Shown here piece by piece: positions 44,676 through 52,105 of a stretch of 64,000 nt of DNA (positions are counted from its first letter, which is position 1; each line of letters opens with the position of its first letter). Origin of the DNA: Alistipes montrealensis (GTDB lineage: Bacteria > Bacteroidota > Bacteroidia > Bacteroidales > Rikenellaceae); the NCBI RefSeq assembly GCF_018362775.1, contig NZ_JAGYXY010000001.1, positions 201,126 through 265,125 on the forward strand, read 5' to 3'. Made by a program: the position numbers and the translations under genes. A model generated the notes under the pieces. It saw only the letters and a list, made by a program, of their open reading frames with translations, did not search any database and was not told the DNA's origin.

Positions 44676-44996
44676 ATGATTAATTTTCTTCAGGCAGCAC
44701 CCATAGAGCCCCAGCCGGGATTCATGCAGCAGTACAGCTTCGTAATTATGATCGGCCTCATGGTGCTGGTTCTCTGGCTCTTCATGTGGCGTCCCGAGGC
44801 CAAGCGCCGCAAGCAGATGCAGTCGTTCCGCGAAGGGCTGAAAAAGGGCGACAAGATCATCACCGCCGGCGGTATCTACGGTGTGGTGAAGGAGATCAAG
44901 GAGACTACCCTGCTGATCGAGGTCGACGGCAACGTCACGCTGCGCATCGACAAGAACATGGTCGTAGCCGACAATTCGGACCTCCAGCGCCAGTAG
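44676..44996 (+). CDS. yajC: Preprotein translocase subunit YajC
   Basis: Accessory subunit of the SecDF-YajC complex, 106 residues with one transmembrane helix (SFVIMIGLMVLVLWLFMW) followed by RPEAKRRKQMQSFREGLKKG and GDKIITAGGIYGVVKEI, the family signature. It ends at a strong bidirectional terminator facing nrdG. Confidence 0.95.
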   Translation: MINFLQAAPIEPQPGFMQQYSFVIMIGLMVLVLWLFMWRPEAKRRKQMQSFREGLKKGDKIITAGGIYGVVKEIKETTLLIEVDGNVTLRIDKNMVVADNSDLQRQ

Positions 44997-45011
44997 AGGT
45001 AACCCACGTAT

Positions 45012-45046
45012 AAAAAAGAGCTGCAAGGATTTGCAGCTCTTTTTTT
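45012..45046. terminator. Bidirectional terminator, yajC / nrdG
   Basis: AAAAGAGCTGCAA and TTGCAGCTCTTTT around a four-base loop, with T7 on the plus strand and T6 on the minus. Confidence 0.92.
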
Positions 45047-45050
45047 GTGT

Positions 45051-45536
45051 CTATCCGAACAGTTTCAGCGCCCCGATGTCGATAATCCGCTGGTTGGAAC
45101 TTCCCCGGAAGTCGAGCGACAGGTCGCGCAGCGCCTCGACATAACGTCCGTCGACCAGCGTGTCGATCCACCGCAGGCACTCCCGCCGGGCCGGGTCCGC
45201 AAGGCACTCTTCGAGCGTATAACCCGTGTAGCACCAGACGTTCTGCCCCGTGCGCTCCTTCACGAGCCGCAGGAAAGCAGCCATCGGTTCGGGCCGCAGC
45301 AGCGGATCGCCGCCGCTGAGCGTCACACCGTCGAGGATCGGATTCGCGGCGATCGCCGCACAGATATTTTCGGCCCACTCCACGGTCAGCGGCTCGCCTC
45401 GGCGGGGATCGTGGCTGTCGGGATTATGACAGCCGGGGCAATGGTGCGCACAACCCGCGAAATAGATCGCATAGCGCAGCCCGTAACCGTCGGAGATGGT
45501 TTCGGGGTAGGTGGCGATAATTCTTAATAAATCCAT
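45051..45536 (-). CDS. nrdG: Anaerobic ribonucleotide reductase activating protein
   Basis: Radical-SAM activase that installs the glycyl radical on NrdD; 161 residues. The cluster motif CxxxCxxC is Cys29, Cys33 and Cys36 in FAGCAHHCPGCHN, and VTLSGGDPLL is the SAM-binding GGDP motif. MDLLRIIATYPETI fixes the start at 45536. It lies downstream of nrdD in the same direction, but the 310-base gap between them is filled with repeat-like structured DNA. Its substrate protein is the NrdD encoded upstream. Confidence 0.96.
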   Translation of the reverse strand: MDLLRIIATYPETISDGYGLRYAIYFAGCAHHCPGCHNPDSHDPRRGEPLTVEWAENICAAIAANPILDGVTLSGGDPLLRPEPMAAFLRLVKERTGQNVWCYTGYTLEECLADPARRECLRWIDTLVDGRYVEALRDLSLDFRGSSNQRIIDIGALKLFG

Positions 45537-45577
45537 TGCGTTTTCATAACATGAATACAACTCCGTTGGTCTCGATT

Positions 45578-45652
45578 CACGGCGTCCCGCCGTGTTTACA
45601 AATCCGACCCACCCCTAAATCCCCGCCTTAGGCGGGGACTTATCGCACGCAA
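45578..45652. repeat. Dispersed intergenic repeat, copy C
   Basis: The most diverged copy. It carries two perfect seven-pair hairpins, CACGGCG/CGCCGTG (45578-45594) and CCCCGCC/GGCGGGG (45621-45637), at the positions of the hairpins in copies A and B, and GGGACTTATCGCACGC at the end as in copy A. Confidence 0.6.
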
Positions 45653-45678
45653 CCGGAGATGGCGGCAAAAAAGAATCC

Positions 45679-45842
45679 TTCCGCCGGGTGAATTTTGATT
45701 TTAGGCGGGCGGATACGATCCTGCGAATTTTGATTCTCGCAGGCAGGTTTTGGGCTTCGTGAAGTGGGGCGAAGCAGGAGCATACAAACGTATGTAACTG
45801 TTTCGCCCCGCAAGGGAAGTGCAAAAGATGCCTGCGAGAATC
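45679..45842. repeat. Structured hairpin element between nrdD and nrdG
   Basis: Two successive hairpins (CCGCC/GGCGG at 45681-45708; CCTGCGA/TCGCAGG at 45720-45743) share the loop segment AATTTTGATT but have different stems. They are followed by a nested long hairpin: GATTCTCGCAGGCA (45732-45745) with TGCCTGCGAGAATC (45829-45842), GGGGCGAAGCAG (45766-45777) with CTGTTTCGCCCC (45798-45809), and CATAC/GTATG at the tip. An 84-codon open frame on the minus strand here looks like a by-product of the repeat rather than a gene. Confidence 0.65.
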
Positions 45843-45846
45843 GGAA

Positions 45847-48234
45847 TTAATGGTGCTTGACCCGGTCACGTTCTTCGGCCTGCTTGGCCGAGTTCCACGA
45901 TTCGAGGCTGCCGGTCAGGTAACCCGTGATGCGGCGCATGCGCAGGATGTCGTCCGAACCGCAGACGGGGCATTTCGAGTAAATCACGCCGCGATGGCCG
46001 CACTTGCGGCAGGTGTCGATCGGATGGTTGATCGAGCCGTAGCCGATCCCCTCGTCCTGCATGACCTTCACGATCTTGAGGATCGCCACGGGATTCTTCT
46101 TCGCCTCGCCGTCCAGTTCGACGTAGGTGATATGCCCGCCGCGCGTGATGGCGTGGAACGGCGCTTCGAGGCGGATTTTCTCGACGATGGAGACCGGTTC
46201 GCGTACGTCGATATGGAACGAGTTGACGTAGTAGTCGCGGTCGGTGACGCCCGGAATCTCGCCGTAACGTTTGCGGTCCATGCGCGTGAAGCGTCCGCTC
46301 AGGCCCTCGGCCGGAGTCGCCAGTACCGAATAGTTGAGTTCGTATTTGGCCTTGTACTCATCGACCACACGGTTCATCACCGCCACAGCGTCGTAAAGCG
46401 TCTGCCACGCCTCCTTCGAAGCGGCATGCCCCTCGCCGTAGATCGCCACCATCGCATTGTGGCCGCCGATAAAACCGATGCCCAGCGTGCCGTGCTTGAG
46501 CACGTCGCCCACCTCGTCGTTGGGCTGCAACTTGCCGCCGCCCTTCCAGACATCGTTCGACATCATGAACGGGAACTGCCGCGCCAGTGCCGTACGCTGG
46601 AACTGGTAGCGCTCATAGAGCTGCTCGGCCATCATCGTCGCGGTCTTGCGCACCGATTCGAGGAAAATTTCGCGCGCCTCCTTGCGGATTGCGTGTTTGT
46701 TGCCGTCGGGAATCATATCTTCGGCCTCGCGCATCGCCTCGATGGCCAGCCGCGGCAGGTTCATCGACGTAAATGAGAGGTTGCCGCGCCCCCACGACGA
46801 TTTTTCACCGTGCAGGTCCTCGAAGACACGCGTACGGCATCCCATCGTCGCCACCTCGTAGCGGAAGCGGTCGGGATCGTCGATACGCCACTTTTCGTGG
46901 CGGTTGAACGGCGCGTCGAGGAACATGAAGTTGGGAAACAGCGCCACGGAAGTCGTACGGCACGCTTCGATCAGCAGGTCGAAGTTCGGAGTCTTGAACG
47001 CGATCTCCCCGGCCAGCGCCTTGTCGAAATCCTTAACGGCTGCGGCATAATCCTCCTCGGACCACGAAACACCCTCCTTGATCTTGAAAATCTGGATCGG
47101 GAAGACCGGAACTTCGCCGTGCCCCAGGCCTTCGATCGTGGCGGAGAGCAGTTCGCGGATGACCATGCGGCCTTCGGGCGAGAAGTCCGTACCGTAGTTC
47201 ACCGAGCTGAACACCACCTGGTTACCGCCGCGCGAGTGCATCGTATTGAGGTTGTGGATAAATCCCTCCATCGCCTGGTGCGTCTCCTTACGCGTCGTGT
47301 CGTAGGCCTGTTTCCAGATGCGGCGGATGTCCTCGTCGGCGACCTCCACGCCCGATTCGCGCAAGGCGGCGAACAAGCGGCCCACTGCGGCTTCGCACGG
47401 TTCGATCGTCGGCACGTGTTCGGCGACAAGCGCCTTCAGCGCGGCACGTTCGGGCACGCACGCCCCGGTTACCTGGCACAGGAACAGCGTCATGTCGGTC
47501 AGGTGTTTGCGGAAGGTCTTCAGCACGCCCGGAGCCATGAAATGATCGAAAGCCGGGATCGACTGCCCGCCGTGCTGTTCGTTTTGGTTGGTCTGGAAGA
47601 CGATCGTGGCCAGCGTGGCGTAGCTCTGGATCGACTGCGGCGTGCGCACCGAGCCGTTCTTGGTCGCAAAGCCCCGTTCGTAGATGTCGCCCAGATCGTA
47701 CTGGATGCAGGTCGTGGTCTTGGTGGGATAGTAGTCCAGGTCGTGGATATGAATATCCCCGTCGCGGTGGGCGCGACCGTGGCGCACACCCACGAGGTAT
47801 TTCAGGGCATAATCCTTAGTGATTTCCGACGCGAAGGTCATCATCTGCCCGGCAGGCGTATGCGACGACATGTTGGCATTCGAGAGGTTGATATCGTTTT
47901 TCTCGACGGTCACGATGCCGTCCATCACCCCTTTGATCGACGAACGGCGGTCGCGCTCGACGTTCCGCCACTCCCGGTAGATAATATAACGTTTGGCAAT
48001 CGAAGGGTTGCGCTTCATCAGCCGCTCCTCGACCATGTCCTGAATCTCTTCGACCGAAATCTCGGCCTTCGTAATCGCAGCCGCCACATCGGAGGCGATT
48101 TGTGCGACAGCCTGCTCTTCATCCGTTATGCCGCCCGCACGAAAGGCCTTCGTAATGGCGCGGACGATTTTCTCCAAGGAGAAAGGCTCGGTTTTACCAT
48201 CACGTTTAATGATGGAAATTTGCGTGTAATCCAT
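45847..48234 (-). CDS. nrdD: Anaerobic (class III) ribonucleoside-triphosphate reductase
   Basis: Glycyl-radical enzyme making deoxyribonucleotides without oxygen, 795 residues. An ATP-cone allosteric domain is at the N terminus (ISIIKRDGKTEPFSLEKIV). The C terminus has the zinc cysteines CRKCGHRGVIYSKCPVCGS and the glycyl-radical site RRITGYLTGS. MDYTQISIIKRDG sets the start at 48234. A cobalamin riboswitch lies in its leader, so B12 should reduce its expression, sensible if a B12-dependent class II reductase exists elsewhere. NrdG is encoded downstream. Confidence 0.97.
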   Translation of the reverse strand: MDYTQISIIKRDGKTEPFSLEKIVRAITKAFRAGGITDEEQAVAQIASDVAAAITKAEISVEEIQDMVEERLMKRNPSIAKRYIIYREWRNVERDRRSSIKGVMDGIVTVEKNDINLSNANMSSHTPAGQMMTFASEITKDYALKYLVGVRHGRAHRDGDIHIHDLDYYPTKTTTCIQYDLGDIYERGFATKNGSVRTPQSIQSYATLATIVFQTNQNEQHGGQSIPAFDHFMAPGVLKTFRKHLTDMTLFLCQVTGACVPERAALKALVAEHVPTIEPCEAAVGRLFAALRESGVEVADEDIRRIWKQAYDTTRKETHQAMEGFIHNLNTMHSRGGNQVVFSSVNYGTDFSPEGRMVIRELLSATIEGLGHGEVPVFPIQIFKIKEGVSWSEEDYAAAVKDFDKALAGEIAFKTPNFDLLIEACRTTSVALFPNFMFLDAPFNRHEKWRIDDPDRFRYEVATMGCRTRVFEDLHGEKSSWGRGNLSFTSMNLPRLAIEAMREAEDMIPDGNKHAIRKEAREIFLESVRKTATMMAEQLYERYQFQRTALARQFPFMMSNDVWKGGGKLQPNDEVGDVLKHGTLGIGFIGGHNAMVAIYGEGHAASKEAWQTLYDAVAVMNRVVDEYKAKYELNYSVLATPAEGLSGRFTRMDRKRYGEIPGVTDRDYYVNSFHIDVREPVSIVEKIRLEAPFHAITRGGHITYVELDGEAKKNPVAILKIVKVMQDEGIGYGSINHPIDTCRKCGHRGVIYSKCPVCGSDDILRMRRITGYLTGSLESWNSAKQAEERDRVKHH

Positions 48235-48295
48235 TGTAATTGAGTATATACGTTTCACAATCGGCCCCGTTGCCCCGCGGGTCCGCATCGCATGC

Positions 48296-48470
48296 GCAAA
48301 GGCAGGTCTTCTGACTCGCACCGACCCTCAGGCAGCCTTCCCGTCCCCGACGGAACAGTGGCTCGACGATTTGCCTGCGGCATAAAGTGCATACAGCAGC
48401 GGGAACTGTCCGGGATTCGCACCCGATTCCCTCTTCTCCTCCGTCCCGCCGGGGCGGAGGACACCTTTGC
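48296..48470 (-). promoter_or_regulatory. Cobalamin riboswitch upstream of nrdD
   Basis: On the minus strand, conserved B12-riboswitch elements follow in the right order: GGGAATCGGGTGCGAATCCC, CAGTTCCCGCTGCTGT, GAGCCACTG, GGGAAGGC and the B12 box GAGTCAGAAGACCTGCC. The closing P1 stem is GCAAAGG with CCTTTGC. The aptamer ends 62 bases before the nrdD ATG. No T-run terminator is visible in that gap, so control is probably by translation initiation or by a GC-rich hairpin near 48265-48285. Confidence 0.95.
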
Positions 48471-48476
48471 GGATGA

Positions 48477-48507
48477 CAAAAGTCCCCATTATTCCCCGAC
48501 TTTCAAA
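48477..48507 (-). promoter_or_regulatory. Promoter of the riboswitch-nrdDG transcript
   Basis: Minus strand TTTG (48507-48504), 19 bases, GACTTTTG (48484-48477): one mismatch to TAnnTTTG, immediately before the aptamer. Confidence 0.5.
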
Positions 48508-48533
48508 ATTCCGGAGACAGAAGTTTTCAACAT

Positions 48534-48564
48534 TTTGTGAAAGGTTCCGAGTTTTGTATCTTTG
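48534..48564 (+). promoter_or_regulatory. Promoter of the TSCPD gene
   Basis: TTTG (48534-48537), 19 bases, TATCTTTG (48557-48564), a near-perfect match. Confidence 0.7.
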
Positions 48565-48592
48565 CACTACCAAACTGAAAAACCGTAACTCC

Positions 48593-48841
48593 ATGACACA
48601 GAAAATATCGCACGCCTGCCTGGGAACCTGCTCGCGGCAAATCGACATCGAGATCGAAGACGGCATCGTCCGCAACGTCGTATTTACGGGCGGCTGCCAC
48701 GGCAACCAGCAGGGAATCGCAGCGCTCGTACGCGGGATGAAGGCCGCGGAAGCCGTCGCACGGCTCGAAGGCATCGACTGCCGCGGGCGCGGGACCTCGT
48801 GTCCCGATCAGTTGGCAAAAGCGCTGAAAAAGACTTTATAA
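48593..48841 (+). CDS. Stand-alone TSCPD domain protein (TIGR03905 type)
   Basis: A protein of 82 residues made only of a TSCPD domain: FTGGCHGNQQGIAALVRGM and GRGTSCPDQLAKALKK are the two conserved blocks with cysteines Cys and His that look metal-binding, plus SHACLGTCSRQ at the N terminus. The domain is otherwise found at the C terminus of B12-dependent class II ribonucleotide reductases (NrdJ). Here it diverges from the B12-riboswitch-controlled class III system, which suggests a link to ribonucleotide reduction; the actual function is unknown. Confidence 0.88.
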   Translation: MTQKISHACLGTCSRQIDIEIEDGIVRNVVFTGGCHGNQQGIAALVRGMKAAEAVARLEGIDCRGRGTSCPDQLAKALKKTL

Positions 48842-48903
48842 AAGACGGCCGCCGAATCGGGTACGGATTTTGTGCTCGATCCAGCGTCCTAAATTGCAAA
48901 ACT

Positions 48904-49155
48904 ATGTATTTCTTATGGTATCTGCTGATCGGTCTGGCGGCCGGATGGATCGCCAACCTGATCGTCAAAGGCGGGGGCTCGGGGCTTTTCGTCAACCTGA
49001 TCGTCGGACTCATCGGCGGCGTGCTGGGCGGCTGGCTCTTCTCGTTTTTCGGATGGGTTCCCGTCGGTACGCTGGCCAGCCTGGCGACAGCCGTCATCGG
49101 CTCGATCATCCTGTTATGGATCGCAGCACTCATCTCCCACCGCAAGATTCGTTAA
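48904..49155 (+). CDS. GlsB/YeaQ/YmgE family membrane protein
   Basis: An 83-residue protein with three predicted membrane helices and the family glycine pattern (GLAAGWIANLIVKGGGSGLF, LIVGLIGGVLGGWLFSFFG). Members are stress-response or transglycosylase-associated small membrane proteins with no defined activity. The start at 48904 is the ATG in front of the first helix. A poor -7 match (TAAATTGC) precedes it, so it may be co-transcribed from the TSCPD promoter. Confidence 0.88.
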   Translation: MYFLWYLLIGLAAGWIANLIVKGGGSGLFVNLIVGLIGGVLGGWLFSFFGWVPVGTLASLATAVIGSIILLWIAALISHRKIR

Positions 49156-49166
49156 ACCAACAACCT

Positions 49167-49367
49167 ATGAAAAACCAGAAAATCGACCAGGCGGCCGATC
49201 AGGCCAAAGAGACGATGGAGTTTTTCGGCGAAAAACTCGACGATGCGACACAGTGCGCGACGGAAGCCGAAGACAAACTGAAAGAAGGTGTGCTCCGCGC
49301 CGCGGACAAGGCCAAAGAAGCCGTTACGGCCGCTGCCGACCGGGTGCGCGAAAAGGTGCGCAACTAG
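49167..49367 (+). CDS. Small amphipathic helical protein
   Basis: A 66-residue charged, alanine-rich protein, MKNQKIDQAADQAKETMEFF onward, predicted to be one long amphipathic helix with 11-residue-like periodicity (AADKAKEAVTAAADRVREKV). It resembles LEA/CsbD/apolipoprotein-like stress proteins in composition only. It starts 11 bases after the GlsB-like gene and ends before a strong terminator, so the pair may be a small stress operon. Confidence 0.72.
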   Translation: MKNQKIDQAADQAKETMEFFGEKLDDATQCATEAEDKLKEGVLRAADKAKEAVTAAADRVREKVRN

Positions 49368-49386
49368 TCCGGCGACACGTCCTATT

Positions 49387-49424
49387 CAACAAAAAAGGTG
49401 GTTATATAACCACCTTTTTTGTTG
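49387..49424. terminator. Bidirectional terminator, small stress gene / tRNA-Gln
   Basis: A perfect inverted repeat, CAACAAAAAAGGTGGTT and its complement around ATAT. Its right arm overlaps the last bases of the tRNA. Confidence 0.88.
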
Positions 49425-49492
49425 AGCTGCCGGGATTCGAACCCAGAACGACAGAACCAAAATCTGCTGTGTTACCATTACACCACAGCTCA
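49422..49492 (-). tRNA. tRNA-Gln (anticodon TTG)
   Basis: On the minus strand the acceptor arms TGAGCTG and CAGCTCA pair over seven bases. The D arm is GTGTAATGGTAACAC. The anticodon loop TTTTGGT between GCAGA and TCTGT reads TTG (Gln, CAA). The T arm has the invariant GGTTCGAATCC. CCA is not encoded. Length 71 bases. Confidence 0.95.
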
Positions 49493-49514
49493 AACATTCG
49501 CTCGAAAGCGAGTG

Positions 49515-49544
49515 CAAAGATAAACAAAAAATCGCAAAAACCAA
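49515..49544 (-). promoter_or_regulatory. tRNA-Gln promoter
   Basis: Minus strand TTG (49544-49542), 19 bases, TATCTTTG (49522-49515). Confidence 0.6.
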
Positions 49545-49596
49545 TCCGAGACACAAAAAATGCCCCATCCGACAGCCGCGATGCCCGGTAATTTAT

Positions 49597-49604
49597 TAAC
49601 TTTG
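49597..49604 (+). promoter_or_regulatory. nhaD promoter -7 element
   Basis: TAACTTTG on the plus strand, 32 bases before the nhaD ATG; no clear -33. Confidence 0.5.
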
Positions 49605-49636
49605 CGGCTAACGGACTTTCTAAGAAATATATAAAT

Positions 49637-50983
49637 ATGATAGCTACAATGATTCTGCTCTTCGTGGTGGGTTATCTCTTCATCGCGTTGGAGCACAAAA
49701 CCAGGATCGACAAATCGGCCATCGCCCTGTTGATGGCCGGAGCGATCTGGACGGTTTTCAGCCTGCTGGGCAACGATCCCAAAATCCAGTCCGAACTGGT
49801 GGAGCAGCTCGGCGACACCTGCGAAATCCTCGTTTTCCTGATCGGGGCCATGACCATCGTGGACCTGATAGACAGTTACGGCGGGTTCAACGTCATCACC
49901 GACCATATTACCACGCGCAACAAGCGCAAGCTGATGTGGCTGCTGGCGATCATCACCTTTTTCATGTCAGCCGCCCTGGACAACATGACCACCACGATCA
50001 TCATGGTCATGCTGCTGCGACGGCTGATCGCCAACAAGAAGGAGCGGTGGATTTTCGCCAGCGTGATCGTCATCGCGGCCAACAGCGGCGGCGCATGGTC
50101 GCCCATCGGCGACGTGACGACCATCATGCTGTGGATGCGCGGCAACGTCTCGGCGGCAAATCTGGTCGCCAACCTCTTCCTGCCGTGTCTCGTGTCGGTC
50201 GTCATCCCCACGGCCATCGCCTGCCGCTACATCCACAACACGGAAGCCGCACCGGTCAGCTCCAAGGCCCTTGCGACGGGATGCCCCGAGTGCATCGGTC
50301 CGCGCCTGCGCAAATTCATGCTCGTCACGGGCGTGCTGAGCCTCTTGTTCGTCCCCGTATTCAAGAGCTTGACGGGCCTGCCGCCCTACATGGGCATGAT
50401 GGTGTCGCTGGGATTCATGTGGGTGCTGTCCGAAATCATCTACGACCGCAAGCGCAGCATCCGCAACATGGAGGCGTCGATCCAGCCGCGTGTTTCCAAG
50501 ACCCTGAAGCACATCGACATGCCGACGATCCTCTTCTTCCTCGGCATCCTGATGGCCGTAGCCGCCCTGCAAACGGGCGGCGTGTTGACCGACATGGCCG
50601 ACTGGCTGGACAAGACCGTACACGAAGTCTTCACCATCGCGGGCGCCATCGGCCTGCTCTCGTCCGTGGTGGACAACGTGCCGCTGGTTGCGGCCTGCAT
50701 GGGTATGTACCCGGTAGCGGACGCCGCTGCCGTGGCGGCGAGCGTCGATCCGGCATTCGCACAATATTTCGTGGAGGACGGCCTGTTCTGGCATCTGCTG
50801 ACCTTCTGCGCCGGCGTGGGCGGCAGCCTGCTGATCATCGGCTCGGCGGCGGGCGTCGTGGCGATGGGACTCGAAAAGATCAATTTCGGCTGGTATTTCC
50901 GGAAAATAAGCCTCCTGGCCCTGGCAGGCTATGTGGCCGGCATCGCGGTCATCTGGCTCGAACACATGCTGATCGGCCTCTGA
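49637..50983 (+). CDS. nhaD: Sodium/proton antiporter NhaD
   Basis: Inner-membrane Na+/H+ antiporter of the NhaD family (ion transporter superfamily), 448 residues with about 11-13 hydrophobic segments. Conserved pieces are SAALDNMTTTIIMVMLL, ANSGGAWSPIGDVTTIMLW and SSVVDNVPLVAACMGMYP, which hold the polar residues of the transport site. It exports sodium for pH and salt homeostasis. Monocistronic, between its own promoter and a strong terminator shared with the thioesterase. Confidence 0.94.
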   Translation: MIATMILLFVVGYLFIALEHKTRIDKSAIALLMAGAIWTVFSLLGNDPKIQSELVEQLGDTCEILVFLIGAMTIVDLIDSYGGFNVITDHITTRNKRKLMWLLAIITFFMSAALDNMTTTIIMVMLLRRLIANKKERWIFASVIVIAANSGGAWSPIGDVTTIMLWMRGNVSAANLVANLFLPCLVSVVIPTAIACRYIHNTEAAPVSSKALATGCPECIGPRLRKFMLVTGVLSLLFVPVFKSLTGLPPYMGMMVSLGFMWVLSEIIYDRKRSIRNMEASIQPRVSKTLKHIDMPTILFFLGILMAVAALQTGGVLTDMADWLDKTVHEVFTIAGAIGLLSSVVDNVPLVAACMGMYPVADAAAVAASVDPAFAQYFVEDGLFWHLLTFCAGVGGSLLIIGSAAGVVAMGLEKINFGWYFRKISLLALAGYVAGIAVIWLEHMLIGL

Positions 50984-50984
50984 T

Positions 50985-51016
50985 AAAAAAAGCTCCTCGT
51001 TGCGAGGAGCTTTTTT
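50985..51016. terminator. Bidirectional terminator, nhaD / thioesterase
   Basis: AAAAAAGCTCCTCG and CGAGGAGCTTTTTT around TTG. Confidence 0.92.
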
Positions 51017-51017
51017 C

Positions 51018-51392
51018 TTATTCCAATTTGGCCATGAATTTTTCGCGGTCGACGATGTAGCGGATGTGAATGCCTTCGCCGATCATTCCCCCGGCATCAC
51101 GGGCTCCCACGTTGAAGGTCAGCTTGCGCCCCTCGATCTCGGTCAGCACGGCCGTCGCCGTGATTTCGGCCCCCGGCCCCGAGGGTTTGATATGCGTGAC
51201 GTTCATCTCGGCGCCGACGGTGGTCGACCCTTCGGGCAGCGCGGAAGCCACAGCCGTCATGGCGGCATTTTCCATCAGCGCCACCATCGCGGGAGTAGCG
51301 AAAACAGCAAGGTCGCCCGAACCCATCGCGGCGGCCGTATTACCGGCAGCGACGGTTGCGGCGCTGCGGGCGGAAAGTCCTTTTTCAAGCAT
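51018..51392 (-). CDS. Hotdog-fold thioesterase (FlK-like)
   Basis: A 124-residue hotdog protein resembling fluoroacetyl-CoA thioesterase-like enzymes: MLEKGLSARSAATVAAGNTA at the N terminus, FATPAMVALMENAAM (the helix with catalytic Thr/Glu-type residues), STTVGAEMNVTHIKPSGPG and IGEGIHIRYIVDREKF. Members hydrolyse small acyl-CoAs; the substrate here is unknown. ATG at 51392 is preferred to a TTG 18 bases upstream because it matches the family start. Confidence 0.85.
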   Translation of the reverse strand: MLEKGLSARSAATVAAGNTAAAMGSGDLAVFATPAMVALMENAAMTAVASALPEGSTTVGAEMNVTHIKPSGPGAEITATAVLTEIEGRKLTFNVGARDAGGMIGEGIHIRYIVDREKFMAKLE

Positions 51393-51432
51393 AATATTAT
51401 TCGTTTGCAATTCGTTTATTCGGTTGAATCGT

Positions 51433-51440
51433 TATCTTTG
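51433..51440 (+). promoter_or_regulatory. DUF4294 gene promoter -7 element
   Basis: TATCTTTG on the plus strand; transcription start near 51447. Confidence 0.55.
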
Positions 51441-51523
51441 CCGCATAGGCTGTGCAAACCGGATGCAAAACCCCGCAGGGCCGCCCCGGACATAGTTGCA
51501 AAGGTAACAAAATTTCACAGACA

Positions 51524-52099
51524 TTGAAAAAGTGGCTCTTCCTGCTCATCGTACTCGTCGCGGCGCTTCCCGAAGCGCAGGCGCAGGGCGGCCGTGGCTT
51601 CTGGCATCAGGAGTGGACGGTCGAGAAGGGCGATTCCATTCCGCTGGTCCACATACTGCCGGTATACGTTTTCAGCCGTCCGGTCGACCTGCGACGCTAC
51701 CGCCGGCTGGTGGACGCCGTGAAGAAGGTCTACCCCATTGCCAAAATCGCCAAAGCCAAGATGGCGACGATGGAGGAGGAGCTGTGCCGCCTGCCGACCA
51801 AAAAGGCCCAGAAGGAGTATATCAAGCAAATCTACCAGGAGATCAAGGACGAATATACGCCTGTCCTGAAGCACATGACCCGCACGCAGGGCCGCGTGCT
51901 GCTGAAACTCATCGACCGCGAAACGGAATACACCGCCTACGAAGTGCTCCGGGAGTTCCGCGGCGGCTTCGTGGCGGGATTCTGGCAGGGAATTTCGAAA
52001 ATTTTCGGCCAAAACCTCAAATCGGAATACGACAAGGACGGCGAAGACAGGATGATCGAGCAGATCATCATCTATTACGAGGCCGGACTGATCCGGTAA
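51524..52099 (+). CDS. DUF4294 exported protein, TTG start
   Basis: A 191-residue exported protein of DUF4294, a Bacteroidetes family of unknown function. No ATG is available. The TTG at 51524 gives a textbook signal peptide, (M)KKWLFLLIVLVAALPEAQAQ, about 75 bases after the promoter, while the GTG at 51452 would add an unlikely 24-residue polar extension. The mature part has LRRYRRLVDAVKKVYPIAKI and the helical middle KKAQKEYIKQIYQEIKDEY that define the family. It converges on the beta-barrel gene with only 6 bases between stops and no clear terminator. Confidence 0.82.
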   Translation: MKKWLFLLIVLVAALPEAQAQGGRGFWHQEWTVEKGDSIPLVHILPVYVFSRPVDLRRYRRLVDAVKKVYPIAKIAKAKMATMEEELCRLPTKKAQKEYIKQIYQEIKDEYTPVLKHMTRTQGRVLLKLIDRETEYTAYEVLREFRGGFVAGFWQGISKIFGQNLKSEYDKDGEDRMIEQIIIYYEAGLIR

Positions 52100-52105
52100 A
52101 AATCC

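Noticed and set aside
45615..45869. An 84-codon open frame on the minus strand between nrdD and nrdG
   Set aside because: It overlaps the nrdD 3' end and lies wholly on the repeat and hairpin elements; composition follows the inverted repeats, not a protein.
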